From Paracoccus maritimus (lineage in GTDB: Bacteria > Pseudomonadota > Alphaproteobacteria > Rhodobacterales > Rhodobacteraceae), in NCBI RefSeq assembly GCF_025195095.1, contig NZ_JANAVZ010000005.1:62001-126000 (forward strand): a stretch of 64,000 nucleotides of DNA, in the 5' to 3' direction. A program made the position numbers and the translations under genes. Positions 44,359 through 52,339 of the stretch are shown here, one piece after another. Every line of letters begins with the position of its first letter. The first letter of the stretch is position 1. The notes beneath the pieces are model-generated. The model was not told where the DNA came from and ran no database searches. It worked only from the letters and a program-made list of their open reading frames with translations.

Positions 44359-45390
44359 TTGAGCCAGCCAGACCCCTACAGACCCAGAATTGCGGCGATC
44401 GTCGTCACCTTCAACAGACGGCCGCATCTGCAGAAAACGCTGGCGCGGCTATTGGCCGAGCCGCTGGATCACGTGGTCGTCGTCGACAACGGATCATCAG
44501 ACGGCAGTCGGGAATGGCTTGCCGCGCAAGATGATCCAAGACTTCAAGTGATCGAGATGCCGCACAACGGTGGTGGGGCGCTTGGCTTCGAGACGGGGAT
44601 GCGCAAGGCGCAGGCGCGCTTTGATCCGGACTGGTATCTGTTGATGGACGATGATGCCCGTCCGCAGGCAGGCGCGATTGCAGAATTCAGACAAGGGCTG
44701 GAACTGGATCGCTGGGGGGATGCCGACGCGCTTGCGGCGGCGGTGCGTTTTCCCGACGGCCGCATCTGCGAGATGAACCGCCCATGGGTCAACCCGTTCA
44801 AAAGCATCTCGGTCTTCTTGCGCGTGATCGCAGGTGGCGGACGCGCCGCGTTCCACATTCCGGACGCGGCTTACGCGACCGATCAACCCAGGGGGCTGGA
44901 CGGCACGTCCTTCGTCGGATTCTTTGTCGCGCGCGCGGGCGTTCGGCGTGCGGGATTCCCGGACGGGCGTCTTTTCATCTATGGCGACGATGTGCTGTAC
45001 ACGCTTGGGTTGACGCAGTCGGGCGGAAAGCTGCTGTTCGCGCCCGATCTGCGGTTCGAACATGAATGCGGGGTGCAAACGGCCGGCGCGATGCTGCGTC
45101 CGCTCTGGAAGACCTACTACCATCACCGCAATCTCTGGTTCGTCTATCGTCGCACGGCGGGGCGGCTGCTGTTCCCGTTTCTGATCGCGGCGATGGTTCC
45201 CAAATGGCTGACGAAGGGCAGGTCACTACCCCCGCCCGAGCGTGCCGTCTGCCGGCGCCTGATCCGTCTGGCGGTAACGGACGCCTTCCGCGGCAATCTT
45301 CGGCGCGGCCATCCCGAGATTCTGGCGATTGCCGATGCGGCAACTGCGGCCGGCAACACCGGCGATCGAGAAACGTCAAGGCAGGACTGA
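44359..45390 (+). CDS. Glycosyltransferase family 2 protein
   Basis: A 343-residue GT-A enzyme. It has AAIVVTFNRRPHLQKTLARL at the start and VVDNGSSDGSREWLAAQ. The metal-binding LLMDDDARPQ follows, then DGTSFVGFFVARAGVRRAGF and FIYGDDVLYTLG. A basic, hydrophobic region near residues 270-300 (LLFPFLIAAMVPKWL) may touch the membrane. Its pattern is close to galactofuranosyl/rhamnosyl transferases. Lying 140 bases after rfbA, it probably uses dTDP-rhamnose for a surface polysaccharide. TTG at 44359 is the only start that fits; ATG 5 bases before runs into a stop. Confidence 0.85.
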   Translation: MSQPDPYRPRIAAIVVTFNRRPHLQKTLARLLAEPLDHVVVVDNGSSDGSREWLAAQDDPRLQVIEMPHNGGGALGFETGMRKAQARFDPDWYLLMDDDARPQAGAIAEFRQGLELDRWGDADALAAAVRFPDGRICEMNRPWVNPFKSISVFLRVIAGGGRAAFHIPDAAYATDQPRGLDGTSFVGFFVARAGVRRAGFPDGRLFIYGDDVLYTLGLTQSGGKLLFAPDLRFEHECGVQTAGAMLRPLWKTYYHHRNLWFVYRRTAGRLLFPFLIAAMVPKWLTKGRSLPPPERAVCRRLIRLAVTDAFRGNLRRGHPEILAIADAATAAGNTGDRETSRQD

Positions 45391-45404
45391 CGGATAGTCC
45401 GGTT

Positions 45405-45431
45405 TGCCCGCCCAACCTTGGGTCGCGGGCA
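45405..45431. terminator. Hairpin between convergent GT2 and fliL genes
   Basis: TGCCCGC (45405-45411) pairs with GCGGGCA (45425-45431), with a 13-base loop. It lies between the stops at 45390 and 45438. No T-run is seen on either strand, so it is a weak or bidirectional signal. Confidence 0.45.
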
Positions 45432-45437
45432 GGCCGT

Positions 45438-45998
45438 TCAACCCTGCTGTCTGGCGATATCCTCGATCAGCACCTTGTCGACAGAAAGCTCGGTCGCGTC
45501 TTGCGCCGCCTTCAAAAGTCCTTCGCGCATCACGCGTAGCCTGGCCTCGGCGGTGAAGTTCCCGTCGAAGGCGCCCGTATTGGCCAGCACCATCAGCTGT
45601 CGCAGCAATGCATCGCGCAGCCGGTGTTCCTGTTGCTTCATCGGTTCCAGATCGGCTTCGGTCGTTTCGACGGTCAATGTCATGATCATCATCGCGCCCA
45701 TATCGCCATTGCGCATCATGGGCACGAAGAATTGCGATGGAAACGTGAACCAGGCCGCAGCGCCGGGGTCGCCCCCATGTCCGTCGCCCCCATGCCCGCC
45801 CCCGCCATGCGCATCCTCAGAGTGGCCGGTATCGGTAGAGCCATGTGCCTCCGTGGCCGCCGTTGCATCCGCTGCGCTTGATCCGTCTGCGTGCGCACCT
45901 TCTGCGTTTGCCTTGGCCGCGGGCCTCAGCATGTCGCCGCCGATGCTGCCCGCGGCAAGTGCCAGGACGGGAATCAGCATGATCAGGATTTTCTTCAT
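45438..45998 (-). CDS. fliL: Flagellar basal-body-associated protein FliL, with His/Gly-rich linker
   Basis: A 186-residue FliL. It has an N-terminal membrane anchor (KKILIMLIPVLALAAGSIGG) and a long periplasmic linker. The linker is rich in Ala, Glu, His and Gly, with HGGGGHGGDGHGGD near residues 63-76. The conserved C-terminal domain has AAAWFTFPSQFFVPM, MTLTVETTEADLE and RLRDALLRQLMVLANTG. FliL rings the stator and supports torque. The His-rich part is unusual and could bind metal. ATG at 45998 follows GAGGTG. Last gene of the flgB operon. Confidence 0.85.
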   Translation of the reverse strand: MKKILIMLIPVLALAAGSIGGDMLRPAAKANAEGAHADGSSAADATAATEAHGSTDTGHSEDAHGGGGHGGDGHGGDPGAAAWFTFPSQFFVPMMRNGDMGAMMIMTLTVETTEADLEPMKQQEHRLRDALLRQLMVLANTGAFDGNFTAEARLRVMREGLLKAAQDATELSVDKVLIEDIARQQG

Positions 45999-46008
45999 TC
46001 GGCGCACC

Positions 46009-46734
46009 TCAATAGGGAAGCAGGATATCGGCGATCTGCTGGCCGTATCGCGGCTGCTGAACATCCGTGATCTGACCTCGGCCGCCATAGGAAATACGGG
46101 CGCCTGCGATCCTGTCATATTCGATTTCGTTGTTGCGATCGATGTCGCCCGGCCGGACGAAGCCGGATACCGTCAGTTCGCGCAATTCATAGTTCACGCG
46201 GACCTCTTGCATGCCCTGTATCTGCAACGTTCCGTTCGGCAGGCGGTCGATGACCGTGGCTGCAACGCGCAGAGTCAGCTTGTCACGACGCGTGATGTTG
46301 CCGCTTCCCTTGTAGGTCGATGATGACGAGGCGTCGGCAAGATCGTCGAAGCTTGCGCCCTCGGGCAGCTTGTCGGCAAGCCGCTGGGGAATCCCGATCA
46401 TCTGCGGCATGCTGACCTCGTCTCCGGCCGCGCGCGACCGGCCCGAACTGTTGCTGATTTCCGCGCGGTCGTCGATCTCGATCACCACGGTCAGGATGTC
46501 GCCGCGTGTCGAGGCGCGCCTGTCGCTGATCAGCGACGAGGTTGTGCCGGCCCACAGCGACGCCGCTGCTTCGGGACGGCCCGAATCGACCGGAATTTCC
46601 AGCGGCGGGTTGGTCATGGCGATGAATTCCTCGCTGTTGCGCGGAGAGCTGAGGTGAGGTGCCTGACCGACATTGGCGACCCGAGAGCAGGCACCCAATG
46701 CCAGGACAAGACAAAGAAAATGTGTGGATTTCAT
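46009..46734 (-). CDS. flgH: Flagellar L-ring protein FlgH
   Basis: A 241-residue outer-membrane lipoprotein: lipobox LALGAC at the end of the signal. Other blocks are SLWAGTTSSLISDRRAST, RGDILTVVIEIDDRAEISNS, GSGNITRRDKLTLRVAATV and MQEVRVNYELRELTVSGFVR. It makes the L-ring bushing for the rod in the outer membrane. ATG at 46734 follows AAGGA. The gene lies 24 bases after flgA and 10 before fliL. Confidence 0.95.
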   Translation of the reverse strand: MKSTHFLCLVLALGACSRVANVGQAPHLSSPRNSEEFIAMTNPPLEIPVDSGRPEAAASLWAGTTSSLISDRRASTRGDILTVVIEIDDRAEISNSSGRSRAAGDEVSMPQMIGIPQRLADKLPEGASFDDLADASSSSTYKGSGNITRRDKLTLRVAATVIDRLPNGTLQIQGMQEVRVNYELRELTVSGFVRPGDIDRNNEIEYDRIAGARISYGGRGQITDVQQPRYGQQIADILLPY

Positions 46735-46758
46735 GCGGTATTCCTTGTCTTTCTACTG

Positions 46759-47172
46759 TCAGCGACCGGCCAGAAGGCTGCCGTCGGGCATCACGCGGGC
46801 GGTGATGGTGCTGCGGGAATCCAGATTCATCACCCGGACCAGATCGCCGGCGGCGCCGTCGCCAAGAACCCGCCCCTCGGCCTCGATTCGCAGCGGTCCG
46901 CGTAGAAACGACAGGCGTACCAGTTGATTGCGGCTGACCAGCCTGGGAGCCTGCAACAGGTTGGCTTGGATCGGCCGGCCTTCGTAAATGGTGATGCGTG
47001 TCTGCAATCCGATCGCCTGCGACGGATCGCTGAGACCCGCACGCGCGCTGTCGATGGCACGCAGGTCGGTTGCGGAAATGACCGTGCCGGCGGGCAGGGT
47101 GCGGGCCGCCGCCAGAGTCCCGGCCTGGGCCGAGAGGGGTAGCAGCAGGATCAGGACCAGGGCGCGGATCAT
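46759..47172 (-). CDS. flgA: Flagellar basal-body P-ring assembly chaperone FlgA
   Basis: A 137-residue periplasmic chaperone with a signal peptide (ALVLILLLPLSAQAG). The SAF-type core has ARTLPAGTVISATDLRAID, AIGLQTRITIYEGRPIQANL and RLVSRNQLVRLSF. The C-terminal part is VRVMNLDSRSTITARVMPDG. It helps FlgI form the P-ring. ATG at 47172 overlaps the flgG stop (TGATG). flgI itself is not in the window. The length is short for E. coli FlgA but usual for alphaproteobacteria. Confidence 0.92.
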   Translation of the reverse strand: MIRALVLILLLPLSAQAGTLAAARTLPAGTVISATDLRAIDSARAGLSDPSQAIGLQTRITIYEGRPIQANLLQAPRLVSRNQLVRLSFLRGPLRIEAEGRVLGDGAAGDLVRVMNLDSRSTITARVMPDGSLLAGR

Positions 47173-47957
47173 CAACGCACCTGCGTTGTCGCGCCAAGCA
47201 TCTGGTCGGCGGCAGTAATGACCTTGGCGTTCAGTTCATAGCCGCGCTGCGCCTTGATCAGCTCGGTGATCTCTCGCACCGCATCGACCGAGCTTTCCTC
47301 AAGGTAGCCCTGCCGCAGCGTGCCCAGACCCTCCTGTCCGGGATTGGCGACCTGCGCCGCGCCCGATGCGGCGGTTTCCAGAAACAGGTTCGACCCGACA
47401 GCCTCCAGCCCTTTTTCGTTGGAAAAGCTGGCAAGCGTGAACTGGCCCAGCAACTCGGGTTCGACCCGGTCGTTGAAATAGGCATAGACCTCGCCGCCGG
47501 CATTGATCGAGATTGACCGCGCGTCGTCGGGAATGGTGATGCCGGGCACCACCGGATAGCCGTCCGAGGTCACGATCTGCCCTTCGGCCGATCTTTTCAG
47601 CCCGCCGTCGCGTGTATATCCCGACAGTCCGGAAGGAAGCGTCACCTCCAGATAGCCATCGCCGTCGATCGCCATGTCCAGATCGCCTCCGGTCTGGCTC
47701 AGCGACCCCTGTTGCAGATTGATGCTGACCGCGCTGGGCCGGACGCCCAGACCCAGTTGAACGCCGGCGGGAATCACGGTGCCATCGGCTGCCGTCACGG
47801 TGCCGGGGCGGGTTGCCTGCTGATAATGCAGGTCGGCGAACTCGGCACGCCGCGCGTTGAAGCCCGTTGTCGACATGTTGGCGAGGTTGTTCGAGATGAC
47901 CTCGACGCGTGTTTGCTGGGCGCTCATGCCGGTGGCGGCAATCTGAAGGGCTCTCAT
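47172..47957 (-). CDS. flgG: Flagellar distal rod protein FlgG
   Basis: A 261-residue rod protein. It starts MRALQIAATGMSAQQTRVEV and has the rod motif NNLANMSTTGFNARRAEFAD. GDLDMAIDGDGYLEV and a C-terminal coiled coil (EESSVDAVREITELIKAQRG, then YELNAKVI) complete it. It forms the distal rod between FlgF and the hook. Second in the row flgF-flgG, 11 bases after flgF. Confidence 0.96.
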   Translation of the reverse strand: MRALQIAATGMSAQQTRVEVISNNLANMSTTGFNARRAEFADLHYQQATRPGTVTAADGTVIPAGVQLGLGVRPSAVSINLQQGSLSQTGGDLDMAIDGDGYLEVTLPSGLSGYTRDGGLKRSAEGQIVTSDGYPVVPGITIPDDARSISINAGGEVYAYFNDRVEPELLGQFTLASFSNEKGLEAVGSNLFLETAASGAAQVANPGQEGLGTLRQGYLEESSVDAVREITELIKAQRGYELNAKVITAADQMLGATTQVR

Positions 47958-47968
47958 GGTTTTTCCTC

Positions 47969-48685
47969 TCAGCGGGTCATGGATGTGATCGCGTTGCGGA
48001 TCCGCTGATCCTCGCGGTCAAGGAAGGACTGGCCCAGCTCGTAAGCGCGCTGGACCTCGATCATGCGGGTGATTTCGAAGACGGCATCCACGTTGGATTC
48101 TTCCAGGAAACCCTGGCGGATACTCGCCTCCTCGACCGGCTCGGGGTCGCCATCGATGGCGAAGCCGGTGCCTCCGTCATGGGTGATCTGCGCGCCCTCG
48201 GGTGGGGCAAAGACGCCGATGCGGCCGAAGTTTATGCCGTTTGCCGACAGCGTGCCATCGGCACCAACGCCGACCTTGCTGGCGCCCGCCGGAATGATGA
48301 TCGGTGCTTGGCCTTCGTCCAGAAGGCGATGACCGTCCGCGTTCATCAGTTCTCCTTCCGGCGACGGCATGAAAGCCCCGGCACGTGTCAGGCGCGGTCC
48401 CTCCGGCGTGTCCAGCATGAAGAAACCCTCGCCCTCGAGCGCCAGATCGAACGTGCCGTTGGTCTGCGTCAGCACGCCCTGATCCAGATCGACAAGCCGG
48501 CCGCGGGCATGCGCCATGGATAACGTGTCGCCTTGTCGATCAAGGGCGGACAGGTGTTCGGCGAAGATCACGCCTTCGCGGCGAAAGCCGGTCGTATTTG
48601 CGTTGGCAATGTTGTTTGCGACCACGCGCATTTCGTTCATCAATCCGGATTGCCGGGTCAGCGCCGCGTAGATCGCGTTGTCCAT
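47969..48685 (-). CDS. flgF: Flagellar proximal rod protein FlgF
   Basis: A 238-residue rod protein. It has MDNAIYAALTRQSGLMNEM, NNIANANTTGFRREGVIFAE, FDLALEGEGFFMLDTPEGPR and a C-terminal EESNVDAVFEITRMIEVQRA. It forms part of the proximal rod. It lies 4 bases after fliQ in the operon. Confidence 0.95.
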   Translation of the reverse strand: MDNAIYAALTRQSGLMNEMRVVANNIANANTTGFRREGVIFAEHLSALDRQGDTLSMAHARGRLVDLDQGVLTQTNGTFDLALEGEGFFMLDTPEGPRLTRAGAFMPSPEGELMNADGHRLLDEGQAPIIIPAGASKVGVGADGTLSANGINFGRIGVFAPPEGAQITHDGGTGFAIDGDPEPVEEASIRQGFLEESNVDAVFEITRMIEVQRAYELGQSFLDREDQRIRNAITSMTR

Positions 48686-48688
48686 GGT

Positions 48689-48955
48689 TCAGCTTCCCGC
48701 GATCAGGGGGATGATCTGACCGATATAGAAATCGGACAGGGCGGTGGTCATGAAGCTCATGGTGACCCAGAAGACCGCCAGCATCAGCCCGACCTTGGGA
48801 ACGAATGTCAGGGTCATTTCCTGCACCGAGGTCAATGCCTGGAAAAGTCCGATGACGACCCCTGCGACCAATGCCACACCCAGCATCGGGGCCGAGATAC
48901 GGACAGAGATCAGCAAGGCCTGGCGCAGCATGTCGAACAGAAGAGTTTCGCTCAT
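48689..48955 (-). CDS. fliQ: Flagellar type III export apparatus protein FliQ
   Basis: An 88-residue membrane protein with two helices: LISVRISAPMLGVALVAGVV and LMLAVFWVTMSFMTTALSDF. The family motif FQALTSVQEMTLTFVPK sits between them. It belongs to the FliPQR export gate. It sits between fliE and flgF, the usual place in many alphaproteobacterial flagellar operons. Confidence 0.95.
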   Translation of the reverse strand: MSETLLFDMLRQALLISVRISAPMLGVALVAGVVIGLFQALTSVQEMTLTFVPKVGLMLAVFWVTMSFMTTALSDFYIGQIIPLIAGS

Positions 48956-48958
48956 GGC

Positions 48959-49249
48959 TCAGACCGGCATCCGCAGGATTTCCTGATAGGCCTCGACGAC
49001 CTTGTCGCGGATCGCGACCACGGTCTCCATCGCCAGCTGGGATTCGGCGATTGTCTGGACCAGTTGGTGGGTGTCGGTCTGGCCGGTCATCGCGCTGGTC
49101 GACACCGCGTCTACCTGGGCCATCTGGGAGGCAAAGTCCTGGGCCGCCTCACCCAGTTTCGCGACCGAGGCGGGGGCGGCGGCCATGTCGGGTTGAACCG
49201 CGCTGCGCGCGGCGTTGTAGGCATTGGCGGCATTGACTGCAGTGATCAT
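48959..49249 (-). CDS. fliE: Flagellar hook-basal body complex protein FliE
   Basis: A 96-residue protein; the C-terminal helix pair has the family sequence HQLVQTIAESQLAMETVVAI and RDKVVEAYQEILRMPV. FliE links the MS-ring to the rod and is needed early for export. ATG at 49249 follows AAGGA; a TTG one codon upstream is less likely. Confidence 0.93.
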   Translation of the reverse strand: MITAVNAANAYNAARSAVQPDMAAAPASVAKLGEAAQDFASQMAQVDAVSTSAMTGQTDTHQLVQTIAESQLAMETVVAIRDKVVEAYQEILRMPV

Positions 49250-49260
49250 CAAAAATCCTT

Positions 49261-49653
49261 TCAGCGACGCAGAATATCCAGAAGGGACGCGCCCATCTGT
49301 CTGGTCTGTTCGAACATCTTCAGATTGGCTTCGTAGCTGCGCCCGGCCTCGCGGGAATCCGCGATTTCGATGACCAGGTTCACATTCGACCCCAAATAAT
49401 ATCCCTGCTCATCGGCCATGGGGTGGGACGGATCATAGATCCGTGGCAGTTCGGTGCGGTCGAGGATGGTTTTCGAGACCTCGACGGCGCCGCTGGGACG
49501 ACCGAATTCCACAGCCTCCTCGAAGGCGACCAGTTTTCGGCGATACCCCGGCGTGTCTGCGTTCGCGACGTTCTCGGCCACGCGACGCAGCCGTTCGGCC
49601 TGGGCCTGCATGCCGGACGCGGACAGTCGAAGGGGGGATACGGGTTCTGCCAT
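49261..49653 (-). CDS. flgC: Flagellar basal-body rod protein FlgC
   Basis: A 130-residue rod protein with LRLSASGMQAQAERLRRVAE, NVANADTPGYRRKLVAFEEA, and the C-terminal NLVIEIADSREAGRSYEANL. FlgC forms the proximal rod together with FlgB and FlgF. It lies 12 bases after flgB. Confidence 0.95.
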   Translation of the reverse strand: MAEPVSPLRLSASGMQAQAERLRRVAENVANADTPGYRRKLVAFEEAVEFGRPSGAVEVSKTILDRTELPRIYDPSHPMADEQGYYLGSNVNLVIEIADSREAGRSYEANLKMFEQTRQMGASLLDILRR

Positions 49654-49664
49654 GAATACCTCCC

Positions 49665-50057
49665 TCAGGCCCGCCGGCCGATGCTGGTCCGCATCAGGTC
49701 GAGGGCCGAGCGATAGACCCCAAGCGACAATTCGTGCTCGCGCTTGAGTTCGGCAGCCTTCAGCATTTCGGCCTCAAGCGAGACAGAATTGCCGTTGGGC
49801 GAGACGCCGGTCTCGGTCGTGGCGACACGAAGTTCGGCGGGTGACCATGTCGGGACGGGCAGATGACGGGGGCGTGTGGTCCGCATTGCCGCAAGGTCGT
49901 CGCGGCGGCGATAGCTGTCCTCGAACGGCTGCAGATCCTGTGCCTTGAAGCCAGGGGTGTCGGCGTTGGCGATGTTCCTGGCGACGATGGTCTGTCGTTC
50001 CGTCACATGCTGACCCATTGCGCGGGCCATTCGCATCATCTCGATCTTCTCAAACAT
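49665..50057 (-). CDS. flgB: Flagellar basal-body rod protein FlgB
   Basis: A 130-residue rod protein. It has ERQTIVARNIANADTPGFKA in the N-terminal part, LQPFEDSYRR, and a C-terminal helix (LEAEMLKAAELKREHELSLG). ATG at 50057 follows GAGGAG. It is the first gene of the nine-gene minus-strand operon, divergent from fliI. A longer open frame to 50231 overlaps fliI and has no family sequence. Confidence 0.94.
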   Translation of the reverse strand: MFEKIEMMRMARAMGQHVTERQTIVARNIANADTPGFKAQDLQPFEDSYRRRDDLAAMRTTRPRHLPVPTWSPAELRVATTETGVSPNGNSVSLEAEMLKAAELKREHELSLGVYRSALDLMRTSIGRRA

Positions 50058-50154
50058 GAGGCTTCTCCTCATTGGCGATAACCGGGTCTTAACTCCGAAT
50101 GGTTTAGAAACCGTTTCGGAAGCACGAGTTCGGCTCAGGCAGGAGAAGCGCGAA
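50058..50154. promoter_or_regulatory. Divergent flgB / fliI promoter region
   Basis: The 97 bases between flgB and fliI must hold both starts of transcription or both leaders. TTAACTCCGAATGGTTTAG at 50089-50107 resembles a CtrA-type site (TTAA-N7-TTAA) but its spacing and second half do not match. No clear sigma-28 or sigma-54 site was seen. Both ribosome-binding sites (GAGGAG and AGGAGAAG) are inside it. Confidence 0.4.
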
Positions 50155-51492
50155 ATGGATAAACTTGAATCGATCGCCCACCGCATAAGGCATTTGCGGC
50201 TGGCGCAGCATTTCGGCCGCGTGCAGTCCATTCGCGGCGGCCTGATCCGCGTCGAGGGCTTGAACGGTCGCGCGTCGATCGGCGACAGGGTGATGATTTC
50301 ATTGCAGGAAAGCGGTGTGGCAGGCGAGATCGTGGGCCTTGCGCCGCGTCATGCCGAGGTGCTGCCCGAAGGCCATCTCGAAGGGTTGTCCGTGGGCGCC
50401 GAGGTCGAATTGCTGTTCGCGCCGACGATTTCGCCCTGCGACGCGTGGATCGGCCGAATCATCGATCCGTTGGGGCAGCCGCTGGACGGCCGGGCGTTGC
50501 CGCAAGGAATCGAGCCGCGTCCGTTCAGGTGCGAGGCACCGCCAGCCGTTGGGCGCAAGCGGCTTGGCGCGCGGCTGCCGACCGGGTTCGCGGTGTTCGA
50601 CACACTGCTGCCGCTGGTCGCGGGGCAACGGATCGGCCTGTTCGCGGGATCCGGCGTGGGCAAATCGACGCTTCTGTCGGGCCTGGCGCGTGGGGTGCAG
50701 GCCGATGTGGTGGTCATCGCGATGATCGGAGAGCGGGGGCGCGAACTGCGCGAATTCGTTGACAAGACACTGGGCCCCGAGGGAATGGCGCGCGCGGTCA
50801 TCGTCACCGCGACATCCGATCGCTCGCCCCTGATCCGGCGGCGCTGTGCCTGGGCGGCGATGGCCGTTGCCGAACATTTCCGCGATCAGGGCAAGCATGT
50901 GCTGCTGCTGGCCGATTCGATCACCCGCTTTGCCGAAGCGCACCGCGAGATCGCGCTGGCCGCGGGCGAGCCGCCCAGTTATCGCGGGTTTCCCCCGTCG
51001 GTCTCGAACCTTGTCATGGCGCTGGCCGAGCGTGCCGGTCCCGGTCTTGAGGGGGGCGGAGACATTACGGGGATCTTCAGCGTGCTTGTGGCAGGCTCTG
51101 ACATGGAAGAACCCGTGGCCGACATTCTGCGGGGCACGCTGGATGGGCATGTCGTCTTGGAACGCAGCATCGCCGAACGCGGGCGCTTTCCCGCCATCGA
51201 TGTCGTTCGATCGGTGTCGCGCTCGCTGCCCGATGCGGCAAGCGCGGACGAGAACGGTCTGCTCGCTCGCGCCCGCGCCGCCTTGGGGTCGTATGCCGAG
51301 TCGGAACTGATGATCCGCGCCGGCCTGTATGCGCCCGGATCCGATCCGCGCCTGGACGAGGCCGTGAAGCTGTATCCGCAACTGGACGATTTCGTGACGC
51401 GTCGCAGTGAATCTGTCCAGCAGAGCTTTATGGAACTGTCGGATGCCTTGCGTGTTCCGGCACGGACAAGGGCCGGCGTGCGCAGCGCGTGA
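50155..51492 (+). CDS. fliI: Flagellum-specific ATPase FliI
   Basis: A 445-residue F1-like ATPase. Walker A is AGSGVGKSTLL (residues 164-174); Walker B is KHVLLLADSITRFAEA. DAWIGRIIDPLGQPLDGR, FPPSVSNLVMALAERAG and the TGIFSVLVAGSDMEEP block follow. It unfolds export substrates at the flagellar type III gate. ATG at 50155 follows AGGAGAAG. Its partner FliH is not in the window. Confidence 0.95.
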   Translation: MDKLESIAHRIRHLRLAQHFGRVQSIRGGLIRVEGLNGRASIGDRVMISLQESGVAGEIVGLAPRHAEVLPEGHLEGLSVGAEVELLFAPTISPCDAWIGRIIDPLGQPLDGRALPQGIEPRPFRCEAPPAVGRKRLGARLPTGFAVFDTLLPLVAGQRIGLFAGSGVGKSTLLSGLARGVQADVVVIAMIGERGRELREFVDKTLGPEGMARAVIVTATSDRSPLIRRRCAWAAMAVAEHFRDQGKHVLLLADSITRFAEAHREIALAAGEPPSYRGFPPSVSNLVMALAERAGPGLEGGGDITGIFSVLVAGSDMEEPVADILRGTLDGHVVLERSIAERGRFPAIDVVRSVSRSLPDAASADENGLLARARAALGSYAESELMIRAGLYAPGSDPRLDEAVKLYPQLDDFVTRRSESVQQSFMELSDALRVPARTRAGVRSA

Positions 51493-51605
51493 AACTCATC
51501 AGCGCGAAGCCGTCGGGCTTAATGAATGTTAGAAGGGAGTTTCGGGCCATTGCGTCCGATTCGACGATTTGCAACTGTCTCGCAGCCAATGGAAAGGAGG
51601 GCGGG

Positions 51606-52337
51606 ATGGCGATTACGGACTATTTTATCCGCTATCTTCAACGGCGTGATACGCTGTCCGAGGCTGACTTGTCCCGTCTTCGCAGCCTGCGCACCGAGCA
51701 TGTTTCCTTCGCACCGGGCGAGGTGATCGTGCCGGTGGAACGCATCGCCGCAAGAAGCTGCATGATGTTGCGGGGATTGTCGGCCCGGTCCCATGAGCTT
51801 GTCGGTCGCCCCGAGGAACGGGTCATCACGGCGCTGCATGTGCCCGGCGATTTCGTGGATCTGCATGGTTTCGTGCTGGCCGGGCTTGAACATTCCGTCA
51901 TTGCCGTCGGCCCCGCTGAGGTCGAGTTCGTCAGCCATGACCAACTGACCGAGATTACGGAAAATTTTCCTCATCTCACGCGCCTGATGTGGATGGCGAC
52001 GTTGATTGATGCGGCCGTGCATCGGCAATGGCTGGTGGCGGCGGCATCCTTGCGATCCAGCGCGCATCTGGCGCATCTTCTGTGCGAGATCTACACCCGG
52101 CTGAACGCAGTCGGCGCGGCCGCCGACAATCGCTTTTCATTGCCGCTGCTGCAGCGCGAACTGGCGGATATCCTCGGCTACTCCCCGATACACGTGAACC
52201 GCGCGGTGCGTGATTTGCGTGACCGCGGCCTGATCCGATGGTCGGGTGCGGATGTGACCATTCTTGACTGGAAAGGGCTGGCAACGCTGTCGCGGTTCGA
52301 TCCGACCTATCTGGACATGGAAAAGATGCGCCGCTGA
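51606..52337 (+). CDS. Crp/Fnr-family transcriptional regulator
   Basis: A 243-residue regulator. The cyclic-nucleotide-fold domain (about residues 1-145) has FAPGEVIVPVERIAARSCMM, LHVPGDFVDLHGFVL and EFVSHDQLTEITENFPHL. The C-terminal helix-turn-helix is LLQRELADILGYSPIHVNRA followed by VRDLRDRGLIRW. No FNR cysteine set is present, so it does not carry a [4Fe-4S] cluster. ATG at 51606 follows GGAGGGCGG. It lies 114 bases after fliI on the same strand but probably has its own promoter. Its signal is unknown. Confidence 0.85.
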   Translation: MAITDYFIRYLQRRDTLSEADLSRLRSLRTEHVSFAPGEVIVPVERIAARSCMMLRGLSARSHELVGRPEERVITALHVPGDFVDLHGFVLAGLEHSVIAVGPAEVEFVSHDQLTEITENFPHLTRLMWMATLIDAAVHRQWLVAAASLRSSAHLAHLLCEIYTRLNAVGAAADNRFSLPLLQRELADILGYSPIHVNRAVRDLRDRGLIRWSGADVTILDWKGLATLSRFDPTYLDMEKMRR

Positions 52338-52339
52338 TC

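Noticed and set aside
50058..50154. CtrA box (TTAA-N7-TTAA) in the flagellar promoter region
   Set aside because: TTAACTCCGAATGGTTTAG has the wrong spacing and a mismatched second half, so it is not called as a site.
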